From DASSBQ01 sp040981125 (GTDB lineage Bacteria; Nitrospirota; Nitrospiria; Nitrospirales; Nitrospiraceae): a stretch of 64,000 nt of DNA. The stretch is from positions 124,001-188,000 of the forward strand of contig JANRMQ010000001.1 of NCBI GenBank assembly GCA_040981125.1, given 5' to 3'. Both the position numbers and the translations under genes were made by a program. Numbering within the stretch: the stretch's first letter is position 1; the number at the start of each line of letters is the position of its first letter. The notes below the pieces were generated by a model, which saw nothing but the letters and a program-made list of their open reading frames with translations, was not told the DNA's origin and ran no database searches. Below are positions 1 to 8,899 of the stretch, one piece after another.

Positions 1-129
1 CGGCACGATGACGGCAAGCGGCGCGAGAGAGTCGGGAGATTTCAGCCTGCGGAGATCGGAGACAAGAGCGGATTCGAGATCGGGATGGAACGGCCCTGTG
101 ACAATGCGAAGCATCAATCGAGACGGCAG

Positions 130-291
130 CTATCCCGTTTCCGGCCCGAGGAGCTCCCCGTTACAGTCGACGCAACACCAATCGCCGTCGATAAACGACA
201 TCGGTTCACCGCAGATGCCGCAATCCGGCGGCGGCCCTTTGTCGATCACTGGGAAAATCGGAAGCTCGATATCGTCTTCGTTGGGTTCCAT
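130..291 (-). CDS. Small zinc-ribbon protein (53 aa)
   Basis: A short reading frame with ATG at 291 and TAG at 130-132. The product has two cysteine clusters, CGIC (residues 24-27) and CCVDC (39-43), spaced as in a zinc ribbon that would bind one zinc ion. The N-terminal 20 residues are acidic and proline-containing. It lies 10 bases downstream of the thioredoxin-fold gene on the same strand, so the two are probably co-transcribed. No clear ribosome binding site is visible. I do not recognise a named family and the function is unknown; the zinc-binding reading rests only on cysteine spacing. Confidence 0.55.
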   Translation of the reverse strand: MEPNEDDIELPIFPVIDKGPPPDCGICGEPMSFIDGDWCCVDCNGELLGPETG

Positions 292-301
292 ATAAATGAC
301 T

Positions 302-568
302 TCAAGTCGTCTGTGGTTTCATCTTGAGTTGCAATGCCTTTTCCGCACTCTGCCGGCTCGGAACTCCGATGAATGTCAGCCGGCCGTCGATGATCGTCGC
401 CGGCACGGCACGCACGGAATGCCGATTGGCCAGATCTTGCCCGTCGGTCGTCGTAATGTCCACTTCTCGATAGCTAAAGCTATACTTTATCCTCAATTCC
501 TTCCACAGGCTCTTGGCGGATGGGCAGGCGCCGCAGGAAGGCGAATACAGCAACGTGATGTTCGGCAT
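302..568 (-). CDS. Glutaredoxin/thioredoxin-fold small redox protein
   Basis: An 88-residue protein that begins with a beta strand (MPNITLLYSP) followed by the redox motif CGAC at residues 12-15. It also has the cis-proline region VRAVPATIIDG typical of glutaredoxin/thioredoxin folds. The ATG at 568 is chosen over the longer frame (to 634) because a GGAG lies just upstream and the protein then starts directly at the first strand of the fold. It probably acts as a cytoplasmic thiol-disulfide reductase; the substrate is unknown. It sits just upstream of the small zinc-ribbon gene on the same strand. Confidence 0.75.
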   Translation of the reverse strand: MPNITLLYSPSCGACPSAKSLWKELRIKYSFSYREVDITTTDGQDLANRHSVRAVPATIIDGRLTFIGVPSRQSAEKALQLKMKPQTT

Positions 569-824
569 GACATAGCTCCGATGAAAGATCGAGATTCGCA
601 ATCTTACCATCGCGAGAAAGAACCATGCAAGCAAGCACGCTCCTGATTGGCGCTGACAAGTGAGTCGCCGATCGATATACTCGATCCATATACTCCAGGC
701 AGCCGCTGTCTAGCCGGTTCTCAAAGCCGGCACCAGTCTCATACAAGATGGCGATGTTTCCGTGATCCCATCAACTCGGGCTGCATGGACCTACATGAAC
801 ATCGGCTATACTTGGTACATGGTG

Positions 825-1493
825 ATGCGGACGCTGAAGGGACTATCGTTGATCGTGTTCGCCCTGTCGGCCGGGTGCGCCGGGACTTCCATGGAGCGGC
901 CACAAACGATCAACATCCCGGCGCGTGATTGCTGCAGAGCCGGCCAGGCGGCGGCTCGGCAGGGCGCAATTGTTCATACGGCTTCAGGATTGGTGGGCGC
1001 CAAAGCCATAGAAAGTCAGGGACAGCGCATCTCGTACGATTGTGCCGGGGTGGTCCGTGCGATTTACATCGCTCATGGCATCGATCTCTTTGACGGCGTT
1101 GATACAGGACGGAATGTCAACGGCGTGCGGTTGATCTATGAGCATGTTCATGGCCAAGGCCGGATCCATGCAGGGCCGGTAGTCCATCCGGGCGACCTGG
1201 TGTTTTTTGACAACACCTGGGATTACAATGGAGATGGAAAGGCCAACGATCCGCTCACGCACGTCGGTATCGTCGAACGTATCGAGTCCGACGGAACCAT
1301 TGTCTTCATTAGTCGCGTCTCCCAAGCGATCGAACGGTACCGAATGAACTTGGCCTACCCTCACGTTCATCAGACGGCCGGCGGCCGGATCCTGAACGAT
1401 TACATGCGGCGCAAACGCTCCTCCGACGGAGACGGGACCCGCTATTTGACCGGTGAATTATTTGCCGCCTTTGGGACGAGACTTTCTTCCTAG
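825..1493 (+). CDS. NlpC/P60 (CHAP-like) cell-wall hydrolase lipoprotein
   Basis: A 222-residue protein when started at the ATG at 825. The N-terminus MRTLKGLSLIVFALSAGC is a lipoprotein signal with lipobox SAGC, the lipid-bearing cysteine being residue 18. The body carries an NlpC/P60-type catalytic core: YDCAG with nucleophile Cys73, HPGDLVFF, and THVGIV with His146. Between them lies a D-x-N-x-D-G-like loop (DYNGDGKAND) that may bind calcium. The family cleaves peptide bonds in the peptidoglycan stem; here it would be tethered to the outer membrane. Other in-frame starts at 762, 795 and 819 exist and no strong ribosome binding site decides between them. yacG follows nine bases after the stop. 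Confidence 0.75.
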   Translation: MRTLKGLSLIVFALSAGCAGTSMERPQTINIPARDCCRAGQAAARQGAIVHTASGLVGAKAIESQGQRISYDCAGVVRAIYIAHGIDLFDGVDTGRNVNGVRLIYEHVHGQGRIHAGPVVHPGDLVFFDNTWDYNGDGKANDPLTHVGIVERIESDGTIVFISRVSQAIERYRMNLAYPHVHQTAGGRILNDYMRRKRSSDGDGTRYLTGELFAAFGTRLSS

Positions 1494-1502
1494 GAGATCC
1501 CT

Positions 1503-1685
1503 GTGACGGACCCTCTTCACTGTCCTATCTGCCGCCGTCCGGTGACATGGGAAGGGAATCTCTTCCGGCCGTTCTGTTCCGAGAGCTGTCAAATCATTGA
1601 TTTGGGCTCATGGGCGGCGGGCTGGTATCGCATCCCCGGCAACTCGCTTGCCATCGAGACAGACCCTGCCGACACATCCGAATAG
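1503..1685 (+). CDS. yacG: DNA gyrase inhibitor YacG (DUF329 zinc protein)
   Basis: A 60-residue protein with four zinc-ligand cysteines, C7, C10, C25 and C29 (CPIC...FCSESC), followed by the family signature IDLGSWAAGWYRIPG. YacG proteins bind zinc and, in E. coli, bind GyrB and inhibit gyrase. The length is typical. It starts at GTG 1503 with AGGAG 5-6 bases upstream, directly after the NlpC/P60 gene, so the two are likely co-transcribed. Confidence 0.9.
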   Translation: MTDPLHCPICRRPVTWEGNLFRPFCSESCQIIDLGSWAAGWYRIPGNSLAIETDPADTSE

Positions 1686-1781
1686 CCTTTCCGCGTAGGC
1701 ATCCCGTCGCTCACCGCCTCGCTATGACCGGCAACTGATCTTCGTGGAACCGGAAAGATCCATCTTAAACTCTGGAGGTCC

Positions 1782-2666
1782 TTAACCTCGGAGATCTCGG
1801 ACCTGCGCGATCAAACGTTGCAATTTATCCAATGCATAGCGGCGTTGGGAAGAAGACAGCGTTTGGTCGATCTTCGGCACCAAATCCTTGATGCCGTCGC
1901 GCCACTCCTGTACGGCATGGAGATACCAGGACGGAGCAGTCCGCTCTTGTTCCACCAATGCGGCACGCAAGGTTTGAGCGGCACTTTCCGGCGTGCGGGG
2001 ACGCTCCAGGAGCATCAGAAGCTCCTGTTGGCGCTGCTGGCGGTATTGGAAGAACATCGGCTGGGTGTCCGGAAGCTTCTGACTCCACTCAACGATCTTG
2101 GCCCGCTGGTCTTTGGTCAGAAAACCCGTCCAGTCTTTCACCACGTCGACGGTGTTGTCCAATTGTTTCTTCGAACGATCCCGCGCCGAGCCTGACGACA
2201 GCTTGGCGGCGGTCTCGTTATCCTTACGCATGGCTCGGGCCAGAGTATTTTTCTGCGCCGGACCGACCGACGCCAGGAACACGCCGCCGTCATCGACGAA
2301 GCGCTCGAAGAGATCATCCCGCAGTTGATCAAACGCCGCATAGAACCATTCGACATCCTCGCGTGTAATCCCGCGTTCCACACGCTGGCGGACCTGCACG
2401 AGAAACGCCTCATACTGCGGCAACGCCTCGCGACGATGTTTCAAGAGAATGGCCTGAATGCGGCCCGTCACATCCCTACGCTGTTCCGATGTCAAATCAA
2501 AATACTGGTCAAGCTTGTGCAACATCAACCAGTCGGCATGGCGATAGACAAACGAAACCGCGCAGCCGTTGAGCAGCAGGCAGATCGCGAGGCTGGTGAT
2601 CCAGACCGCCCGCCGCCGTATTGTCGGGTGAATCGCCGGTGACGTAGAGGTGAAACGGTGCAGCAT
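1782..2666 (-). CDS. DUF6279 family lipoprotein
   Basis: A 294-residue protein with a hydrophobic N-terminal segment ending in the lipobox LLNGC (Cys35), so it is probably an outer-membrane or periplasm-facing lipoprotein. After the signal it carries the YRHADWLMLHKLDQYFDLT region, which I associate with DUF6279, followed by a long alpha-helical, charged body. It has no catalytic motif that I can see. The family is of unknown function. The start at 2666 lacks a strong ribosome binding site; a shorter start inside the first 20 residues is possible. Confidence 0.7.
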   Translation of the reverse strand: MLHRFTSTSPAIHPTIRRRAVWITSLAICLLLNGCAVSFVYRHADWLMLHKLDQYFDLTSEQRRDVTGRIQAILLKHRREALPQYEAFLVQVRQRVERGITREDVEWFYAAFDQLRDDLFERFVDDGGVFLASVGPAQKNTLARAMRKDNETAAKLSSGSARDRSKKQLDNTVDVVKDWTGFLTKDQRAKIVEWSQKLPDTQPMFFQYRQQRQQELLMLLERPRTPESAAQTLRAALVEQERTAPSWYLHAVQEWRDGIKDLVPKIDQTLSSSQRRYALDKLQRLIAQVRDLRG

Positions 2667-2751
2667 GGACTATCTTACAGGAGGCGTTCAATGCGCGACC
2701 AGCCCTCACCAACCATCGCCTAACACCGGGGTGCGAGGCGAAAGGTGCCGC

Positions 2752-3087
2752 TCATCGACGCGGCGTCCCTGGTGGGACGGTGGACTTTTCATTCGGCGGA
2801 ACTTCCTCCGACTTGCGCCGTCCTGTTTCCGGGTTAATCACCATGTTGGGATCGACGACCGGAGGAGGAACCGCCGCCTTCGGATCCGGGACCGTTTCCG
2901 GGAGTTTTTGAATGCCGGGATCGATCGCGCTCGGAGGCGGAGCCGGGGTGATATTGGGAGGAGACGGGGCGCCCGGACGGGATTCGGATCCGGATTCCGA
3001 TGGGGGAATCACATCGGCGGCCCGGGTCGCTCCAATGAGGCACAACGTCCAGACAGCCACTCCACACAGTCGGATCTTCGTCAGCAT
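2752..3087 (-). CDS. Secreted proline-rich hypothetical protein
   Basis: A 111-residue protein with a clear signal peptide (hydrophobic residues 7-20, probable cleavage after ATRAA). The mature part is almost wholly proline, serine, glutamate and aspartate: a disordered, low-complexity chain with PPP and DPN-type motifs. It has no fold or catalytic motif. It would be exported to the periplasm. It is transcribed divergently from the di-heme cytochrome gene. The function is unknown, and the frame is supported by the signal peptide rather than by a family. Confidence 0.5.
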   Translation of the reverse strand: MLTKIRLCGVAVWTLCLIGATRAADVIPPSESGSESRPGAPSPPNITPAPPPSAIDPGIQKLPETVPDPKAAVPPPVVDPNMVINPETGRRKSEEVPPNEKSTVPPGTPRR

Positions 3088-3401
3088 CGTTCACCTCGCC
3101 GGACTGTCAACCACTACCGCACGTGGTGATAACAAAATACCTTGCCGCCGCATAGAGAACTACTAGGTCACACCCTAGCCGCGGCATGTGCGACAGTAGC
3201 CATCATGTGGTCGCGATATATCAGAGGCGTTGGCGCAATCTGTCCCTGACAAAGACAAGATGCTCTTCTCTTGAAGCGGGTAAAAGACGCACGCTTAGTA
3301 AATCCACGGATCATTGTAACCGCCAAATGGGCCTGGAGCTTGCACCGGTGTCCCACCGCTCAGACTCCCAAACCAACCTTCTTAGCCGTTGAGGTGACAG
3401 T
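3088..3401. promoter_or_regulatory. Divergent intergenic region upstream of the cytochrome gene
   Basis: A 314-base gap between divergently transcribed genes, so it should hold promoters for both. A small hairpin, CTAGG/CCTAG with a six-base loop, lies at 3163-3178. I see no convincing -35/-10 pair, riboswitch or operator. A GAGG immediately upstream of 3402 serves as the cytochrome ribosome binding site. Confidence 0.35.
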
Positions 3402-4916
3402 ATGAAGCGGGAACGATATGCCGGATGGGTGATTCTCATCGGATTGATTGCAGTCGGTTGCTGGGCCAATGCGCAACAAGCGCAGGTCGCGCGAGCGGAA
3501 AAGCAGTCCTCTTCCGAGAAGATGATCGAAAAGGACAAGGCGGAGGCCGCAAAGGCCGACACGAAGCGACAGCAACTCGAAAAATCCAATCCGGCGCTCG
3601 CCGACACCAAAAAGAAGGGCGTGGATGGGCTTGTGGACTTCTATTATGACAACTTTATGGCGCCCCCCGCGCAGGATGCTCACAAGGCAAGCCACGAAGT
3701 CATGGAGAAAGATGTCTCCGATAAGCCGAAGGTCATGGCGAAGCAGCACAACCTGTTGAAAGACCGGTACGATCTGAGTTGTAAGACCCAATCCGGCGTC
3801 GTGATGACGAAGGGCAAGCCGCAGCCGATCGGTCCCACCGTAAAATTAAAAAACGGTCTGACATGGGACCAGCTCGGCCAATTGTCGCCGGATGACATAT
3901 TGAGCAAAAAGGCATTCCCGAGCGGATTCATGCGGCTCCCCCACGTGAAACATGAGATCGGCGGCATGGTGTTTCCCCAGGTCCAGATCGAAGAGTTTCC
4001 CCGGCTGGAGCGGTTCGATGTGGAGTTTGACCTTCCTGATTGTATTCTGGCGGAATTTCCACCGCCGATTTTCTTGACGACACATCCGGAATTGGGCGAT
4101 GTCTCGCAGGGCGAAGCTCTAAGCGTCGATAATTTCGACCGGCTGTTCCGAGGCCTCGTGACTCCGGTGCAGCTCGATGGATTGCGCATGCTGGTAACAC
4201 AGTTTCCGCAGGAAGAGTTCAATCTGGGACCGGATCGCAAGTCCCATAAGCCGAGCCTTGGCGTGGCCTGCCTTGATTGCCATGTGAATTTTCACACGAC
4301 CGGCCAGTTTCATTTGAATCCCGACACGAGACCCCAGCTCGATCGTCTCCGCCTCGATACGGTCAGTCTCCGCGGCATGTTCAATCAGCAGATTCACGGG
4401 TCAAAACGGAGTCTGCGCTCAGTGGAGGACTTCACCGAATTTGAACAGCGGACGGCCTACTTCAACGGCGACATGATCCGCGCCATTAAAAAAGGAATGA
4501 ATGTAATCGATCGTATGGTGGTGCCGCATATGGCGCAGATGCAAAACATGATTGATTTTCCTCCCGCGCCGAAACTGAATCCGATGACGGGCCAGTTGGA
4601 CCGAAGCAAGGCTTCCCCGCAGGAGATTGCGGGCGAGGATTTATTTTTCGGCAAGGCGCAGTGCGCCGTCTGTCACAAACCGCCGGTGTATACCGACCAC
4701 ATGATGCACGATTTGAAACTGGAGCGATTCGGGGCGGAGGCCGACGGGCCCATTAAGACCTTCGTCCTGAGAGGCATTAAGGACTCCCCGCCCTATCTTC
4801 ATGACGGACGGCTGCCCACCTTGGAGGATACGGTGGAATTCTTCAATGTGGTCGGTCAGTTGAAATTGAATAAGGAAGAAAAAGCCGCGCTCGTCGCGTT
4901 CCTGCGGGCGCTGTAA
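3402..4916 (+). CDS. Di-heme c-type cytochrome (MauG / cytochrome c peroxidase-like)
   Basis: A 504-residue exported protein. The N-terminus has a hydrophobic signal (residues 9-20, ending VGC, possibly a lipobox). Two heme c attachment motifs are visible: CLDCH at 290-294 and CAVCH at 421-425. The C-terminal segment SPPYLHDGRLPTLEDTVEFF matches the conserved end of di-heme peroxidases of the CcpA/MauG group. Residues 30-60 are a charged, probably coiled-coil linker. Such proteins act in the periplasm in peroxide reduction or other oxidations. The region between signal and first heme (residues 80-285) is long for the family, so the substrate cannot be inferred. Confidence 0.75.
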   Translation: MKRERYAGWVILIGLIAVGCWANAQQAQVARAEKQSSSEKMIEKDKAEAAKADTKRQQLEKSNPALADTKKKGVDGLVDFYYDNFMAPPAQDAHKASHEVMEKDVSDKPKVMAKQHNLLKDRYDLSCKTQSGVVMTKGKPQPIGPTVKLKNGLTWDQLGQLSPDDILSKKAFPSGFMRLPHVKHEIGGMVFPQVQIEEFPRLERFDVEFDLPDCILAEFPPPIFLTTHPELGDVSQGEALSVDNFDRLFRGLVTPVQLDGLRMLVTQFPQEEFNLGPDRKSHKPSLGVACLDCHVNFHTTGQFHLNPDTRPQLDRLRLDTVSLRGMFNQQIHGSKRSLRSVEDFTEFEQRTAYFNGDMIRAIKKGMNVIDRMVVPHMAQMQNMIDFPPAPKLNPMTGQLDRSKASPQEIAGEDLFFGKAQCAVCHKPPVYTDHMMHDLKLERFGAEADGPIKTFVLRGIKDSPPYLHDGRLPTLEDTVEFFNVVGQLKLNKEEKAALVAFLRAL

Positions 4917-5002
4917 TACCGGTTATGGTACAGCGTCCAGGCCTGAATTCCGGCCGGCACAACCCCTCTCCCCGGACTTGAACCCCGCATGCACAGAGAC
5001 AC

Positions 5003-5028
5003 GGCGGCGGAGAATGTTCTCCGCCGCT
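5003..5028. terminator. Bidirectional hairpin between convergent genes
   Basis: An 11-bp GC-rich perfect stem (5004-5014 with 5017-5027, plus a closing G-T pair) with a two-base loop, lying between the convergent cytochrome and hemerythrin genes. There is no long T run on either side, so strength as an intrinsic terminator is uncertain, but position and symmetry fit a shared terminator. Confidence 0.6.
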
Positions 5029-5034
5029 GCGCGG

Positions 5035-5544
5035 TCAGCGACGTTTCTTGGAACCGGATCGCTTCCGAGGTGACGAGCGCGACCGGCCGGTCGTGCCCTT
5101 CTTCATCAGCTGTTCTCGTTTCTTCATGACCTGCTGTTCCAACTCGTCCCAATCGAGGTCGCTTTCTTCCGCCTTGGGAAACATTTCTCCCTCTTCTTCC
5201 TCGATGTGGTGCTTGACCAGCTCGCTCAGCACGCTGAACTTCGCCTGAAACCGCTCATCGCTCGGCTTGATCTTCTTGAGCTCGGCGATGAGGACATGAA
5301 CCAAGTGGTGCTCTTCCACCGCTTCGTTCATTTTGTCGTCTTCGTCGATTTCTTTGCGAATCGCGGGATAGACGAGACGTTCTTCCAGTTCCGCATGGAC
5401 CTCCAGTTCATGCATAGCCGTCTTGGCGATATCCGCCTGCTCACGGCCTTCGGATTGTTCAAATTCTTCGAACAGACCTTTGACCTTCTCATGATCCTCT
5501 TTCAACATCTCGACCACCGCCGGTGCGACACCTGAGCTTGGCAT
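5035..5544 (-). CDS. Hemerythrin HHE cation-binding domain protein
   Basis: A 169-residue protein. The helical core shows the HHE pattern of non-heme di-iron binding: LKEDHEKVKGLF, HELEVHAELEERLVYP, EEHHLVHVLI and LVKHHIEEEEGEMFP. The last ~40 residues are a lysine/arginine/serine-rich basic tail that is not part of the domain and could bind nucleic acid. ATG 5544 is chosen because AGGAGG lies seven bases upstream; a TTG two codons earlier is less likely. Family members bind O2 or NO or sense redox state; the specific role is unknown. Confidence 0.85.
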   Translation of the reverse strand: MPSSGVAPAVVEMLKEDHEKVKGLFEEFEQSEGREQADIAKTAMHELEVHAELEERLVYPAIRKEIDEDDKMNEAVEEHHLVHVLIAELKKIKPSDERFQAKFSVLSELVKHHIEEEEGEMFPKAEESDLDWDELEQQVMKKREQLMKKGTTGRSRSSPRKRSGSKKRR

Positions 5545-5811
5545 GGGCAATCCTCCTTTGAATGAAATAAATGCGCAACTGTGTCTTCATGAGAATATCC
5601 CAGCCCGCCCGCGTCATAAGCTGGGACAAGCCCTAGTTCAGTCCCGATGGTTCATCAACAGCCCGGCAGCCACTGGATGACCATTGATTGAATGGCATCT
5701 GTCTTGCTGCTAGTCGTCAAGAAGATACTTCAACGATGAGGCGGACGGCGCGTCGCACGACAAGGGCGGCATATCGGAACAAGGGATTCATGGAACAGGA
5801 GGAATGAGGTT

Positions 5812-7002
5812 ATGGCACAGAAGAGTTGGTCATCGCTGATCCGTCCATCGGCTCTATGGGGCATGATGAAGCAGACTTTCACCGATTGGAGCAATGATAA
5901 GGTGCCGCGGCTCGGCGCGGCGCTGGCCTACTACACCATTTTCGCGATGGTGCCGCTCCTGGTTATCATTATCGCCATCATCGGTTTGGTCTTCGGACAG
6001 GAAGCGGCGCAAGGGTATATCATCGAACAGATTGCCGGTTTGGTCGGCGAGCAGTCCGCCAATGCGATCAAAGACATGATCGAGCGGGCGAATCAACCTT
6101 CCACCGGCGTGGTAGCCACGGTCGTCGCCGTCGTCACGCTGCTGTTCGGCGCCTCCGGGCTGTTCGGACAGTTGCAGGACGCCCTGAACAGCATTTGGGG
6201 AGTCGAGCCCAAGCCGGATCGAGGCATTTGGGGCATCATCCAGGATCGCTTTCTCTCATTCATGGCGGTACTCGGCACGGGCTTTCTTTTGCTCGTGTCC
6301 CTCGTGTTGAGCGCGGCGCTGTCCGCATTTGGCAAATGGTTCGGCGGTTGGCTCCCCGCCCCGGAATTGGTCCTCCAGACGTTGAATCTGGTCATCTCCT
6401 TCGCCGTCATTACCGTGCTCTTCGCGATGATGTTCAAATTGCTCCCCGACGCGCGCATCGCATGGAGCGACGTCTGGGTCGGCGCCGCGATTACCGCGCT
6501 GCTGTTCACGGTCGGCAAGTTTCTCATCGGGCTGTATCTGGGCAAGAGCGATGTCGGATCGGCTTATGGCGCAGCCGGTTCTCTCGTGATCCTCCTGGTA
6601 TGGGTCTATTACTCGGCACAAATCCTCTTGTTCGGAGCCGAATTCACGCAGGTCTATGCCAATACCAGCGGAGCGCGCATTGTCCCGACCGATCAGGCGG
6701 TCGCTACCGACCCCAAGAAAGCCCGTGGGGCGTCCGCGACAGAATCAGATACAGCCACAGAGAAGTCGCACGCACCGCATGGAACAACCGCGTCGCCGGC
6801 GGCGGCCGGCGGTCCGCCGGTTTCGTCGGCCGGCGCGCATGCCGATCGGATGAGAGCGGCGTTTGCGATGGATCAAGGTCCGACTCGGCGAGTCGAGAAA
6901 GGAGAACGCTGGGCGGCAGCGCTCTTGCTGGGTTTCTCAATGTTTCAGATGCTCCGCGGGCGATGGGAAGACCGAGCCCAGGATCCCGGAGCACGACCGT
7001 GA
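5812..7002 (+). CDS. YihY/virulence factor BrkB family membrane protein
   Basis: A 396-residue inner-membrane protein. Residues 1-290 carry the YihY/BrkB signature: RLGAALAYYTIFAMVPLL near the start, then about six transmembrane segments, and LVWVYYSAQILLFGAEFT near the end of the domain. The last ~110 residues (A/T/G-rich, then a hydrophobic stretch) are a variable cytoplasmic extension that is longer than usual. The family was once called ribonuclease BN in error; its transport or envelope role is not settled. AGGAGG and GAGG precede the ATG. It converges with the next gene with only seven bases between. Confidence 0.85.
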   Translation: MAQKSWSSLIRPSALWGMMKQTFTDWSNDKVPRLGAALAYYTIFAMVPLLVIIIAIIGLVFGQEAAQGYIIEQIAGLVGEQSANAIKDMIERANQPSTGVVATVVAVVTLLFGASGLFGQLQDALNSIWGVEPKPDRGIWGIIQDRFLSFMAVLGTGFLLLVSLVLSAALSAFGKWFGGWLPAPELVLQTLNLVISFAVITVLFAMMFKLLPDARIAWSDVWVGAAITALLFTVGKFLIGLYLGKSDVGSAYGAAGSLVILLVWVYYSAQILLFGAEFTQVYANTSGARIVPTDQAVATDPKKARGASATESDTATEKSHAPHGTTASPAAAGGPPVSSAGAHADRMRAAFAMDQGPTRRVEKGERWAAALLLGFSMFQMLRGRWEDRAQDPGARP

Positions 7003-7009
7003 TTCCGAA

Positions 7010-7549
7010 CTAGTTCTTCAGGAGGCCGACTCTGTTTGGAACGCCGGATTCGTCACGCGACCCGGAGCCATTGATGTCGAGGGATCGGAGTCCAGGAAAG
7101 CTCTTTGCTAAACCGGGCATGAAGAACCAGAAGTGCTGCTGCTGTATTGCCGCTTGAGATCGCATCAATGCCGAACAGGCCTCGTCGATGAGCTTGTGGG
7201 CATGGCGAGCCTGCGTTTGATTCACCGATGGTTTGTGGCGTAATGCCAGCAAAGCTGAGGAACAACGGTGCGCGATCTGGATTTCGTCCGGTTCCAGGAG
7301 GTCGGCTTGCATCCACAGGTATTGCAGCGGCTCGTAAATTTCCTTTTGCAGCAGGTCCAACCCCCGGCCCCGTGGGACGACGGCTTCCTTAATGACCTGA
7401 AGCTGGGCGATCAATTGAGCGCGCAAAACCGATGCTTTTTGTTGCTGCATCGCGCGCTGGGTGTGTAGAACGGCCAAGGCTATCCATAGCGCGGTTCCCG
7501 CGGCAAAACAGGTGGCAACAGCCAGTAGGATGATCGCGAGGGCGCTCAT
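7010..7549 (-). CDS. Membrane-anchored hypothetical protein
   Basis: A 179-residue protein with one N-terminal transmembrane helix (about residues 3-28) and a mostly helical cytoplasmic or periplasmic body. The body includes a HTQRAMQQQKASVLRAQL helix and two clusters of basic/histidine residues. No known domain or catalytic motif is recognised. The frame is supported by the membrane anchor and by good packing between the BrkB gene and the ligase-like gene. Confidence 0.5.
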   Translation of the reverse strand: MSALAIILLAVATCFAAGTALWIALAVLHTQRAMQQQKASVLRAQLIAQLQVIKEAVVPRGRGLDLLQKEIYEPLQYLWMQADLLEPDEIQIAHRCSSALLALRHKPSVNQTQARHAHKLIDEACSALMRSQAAIQQQHFWFFMPGLAKSFPGLRSLDINGSGSRDESGVPNRVGLLKN

Positions 7550-7669
7550 GACAACTCCTGATGAATATAGTAATGAAGCATGCCATTATTCCGTTGGATC
7601 GCCCATACCTACCATAATCCCGGCGCTGTGGCGAGCAGTTTGAGAGTATGATTCCATGATGGTCGTTGT

Positions 7670-8290
7670 ATGAAGATCCCACGGTTCGGCCCTGCGAGGC
7701 GACATATCCGCCCGTTCGACGACCCACACTGGCTGTTTGAACTGAAACATGACGGCATTCGGGCGCTGGCGGTGTTCCAACGGGGCCGGGTCCGATTCCT
7801 CTCGCGCCAAGGCGCCTGGCTGAGCGGCTACGCGCCGCTTGCGGCCGCCATCACGCGGCATCTATCGGCCGATGAAGCCATCCTCGACGGCACCATTGCC
7901 GCGCCGGACAAGGATGGTCGCACAGCCCTCTCCCGCCTGTTGCAGAAGCCGGAAGAAGCCCGCTTCTACGCCTTCGATCTGGTATGGCTCAACGGGCAGG
8001 ACACGCGAGCAATCCCCTTGTTGCGCCGGAAAGAGCGACTGAGGGAGCTGTGTCCTCCACGTTCCACGAGGCTCGTATACGTTGAACATATCCTGGAACA
8101 CGGCACGGTGCTCCACCGAATCGCCTGCCGGTACGATTTTCAGGGCATCATCGCCAAGCGAGCGGATATTGCCTACGACACGATGAGTATGCGGTCCGGC
8201 TGGATTGAAATCCACAATCCCCGGTGGGAAGCTATCGACCCAGGGGCATCGAAGAGCGGCCCTTTCGGAAGACGGACAGGAAGCCGCTGA
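7670..8290 (+). CDS. Reduced ATP-dependent DNA ligase-like protein (LigD adenylation fold)
   Basis: A 206-residue protein resembling the nucleotidyltransferase part of LigD-type ligases. Motif I is present (ELKHDGIR, candidate nucleophile Lys26), then SRQG (motif Ia-like), FYAFDLVWLNG, and GIIAKR (motif IV). Two features are off: ILDGT has threonine where ligases have the motif III glutamate (LDGE), and the motif V region reads WIEIHNP where ligases have two lysines (WxKxKNP). The C-terminal OB-fold domain is missing altogether. It may therefore be catalytically weak or inactive, or may bind a partner. No Ku or polymerase domain gene is next to it. Confidence 0.65.
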   Translation: MKIPRFGPARRHIRPFDDPHWLFELKHDGIRALAVFQRGRVRFLSRQGAWLSGYAPLAAAITRHLSADEAILDGTIAAPDKDGRTALSRLLQKPEEARFYAFDLVWLNGQDTRAIPLLRRKERLRELCPPRSTRLVYVEHILEHGTVLHRIACRYDFQGIIAKRADIAYDTMSMRSGWIEIHNPRWEAIDPGASKSGPFGRRTGSR

Positions 8291-8367
8291 GCATCGCACT
8301 GCTGAAGAAAGAGGCCAGCCCGGAGCTTGCTCAAAGTTTTTACTTCCATTAAGGTAGCCTCATACGT

Positions 8368-8874
8368 ATGGACCGCCACGATAAAATCCTCATCGCGGTC
8401 GATGAGACGGACGCCTCGCTCGCGGCTGTGCGCTATGTCGGGCGCATGATGGGCGGGCGCAAGGATCTCCATGTGCGGCTGTTCCATGTGCTCCCCTCCA
8501 CTCCACCGGAACTCCTGGAATATGGCGGCGCGGAAGATCCGAGACGAGAAAGACAACTCAGCGCGGAATTACAGGCGGCCCAAGCCGAATGGATTGCCAA
8601 GGCGAAGAGATCCGCGCAAGCTTCCCTAGAAGCGACGCTCGTATTGCTGATTGATCACGGGCTCCTCTCGGAGAATCTCAGCACCGAGCTTTCATCCTCG
8701 ATTCATAAACCGGATGTGGCGCGGGAAGTCTGGGAAGCGGCTCAGAAATGGGATTGCGGCACGATCGTCACCGGCCGGCACAGCCTGCCCTGGACGCAAG
8801 AACTCTTTCACCGCCACGTCAGCGAAGAACTGATCCGCCGCGCCAAAGGCTTTACGGTCTGGGTGGTGGAATAA
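8368..8874 (+). CDS. Universal stress protein (UspA family)
   Basis: A 168-residue protein with a UspA Rossmann-like fold: the first strand DKILIAVDETDAS, the region VRLFHVLPS, and a C-terminal GTIVTGRHSLPW segment corresponding to the ATP-loop region (usually GxxGxxxxS), here partly altered. The end FTVWVVE matches the family's last strand. Such proteins are cytoplasmic stress-response factors, some of them ATP-binding. It converges with the eCIS ATPase gene 25 bases away. Confidence 0.85.
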   Translation: MDRHDKILIAVDETDASLAAVRYVGRMMGGRKDLHVRLFHVLPSTPPELLEYGGAEDPRRERQLSAELQAAQAEWIAKAKRSAQASLEATLVLLIDHGLLSENLSTELSSSIHKPDVAREVWEAAQKWDCGTIVTGRHSLPWTQELFHRHVSEELIRRAKGFTVWVVE

Positions 8875-8899
8875 CGCGCCTCTGATTATTGCCATCGAT

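Noticed and set aside
8..295. Plus-strand ORF of 95 residues at the window start
   Set aside because: It is antisense to the small zinc-ribbon gene, which has better evidence, and has no recognisable feature.
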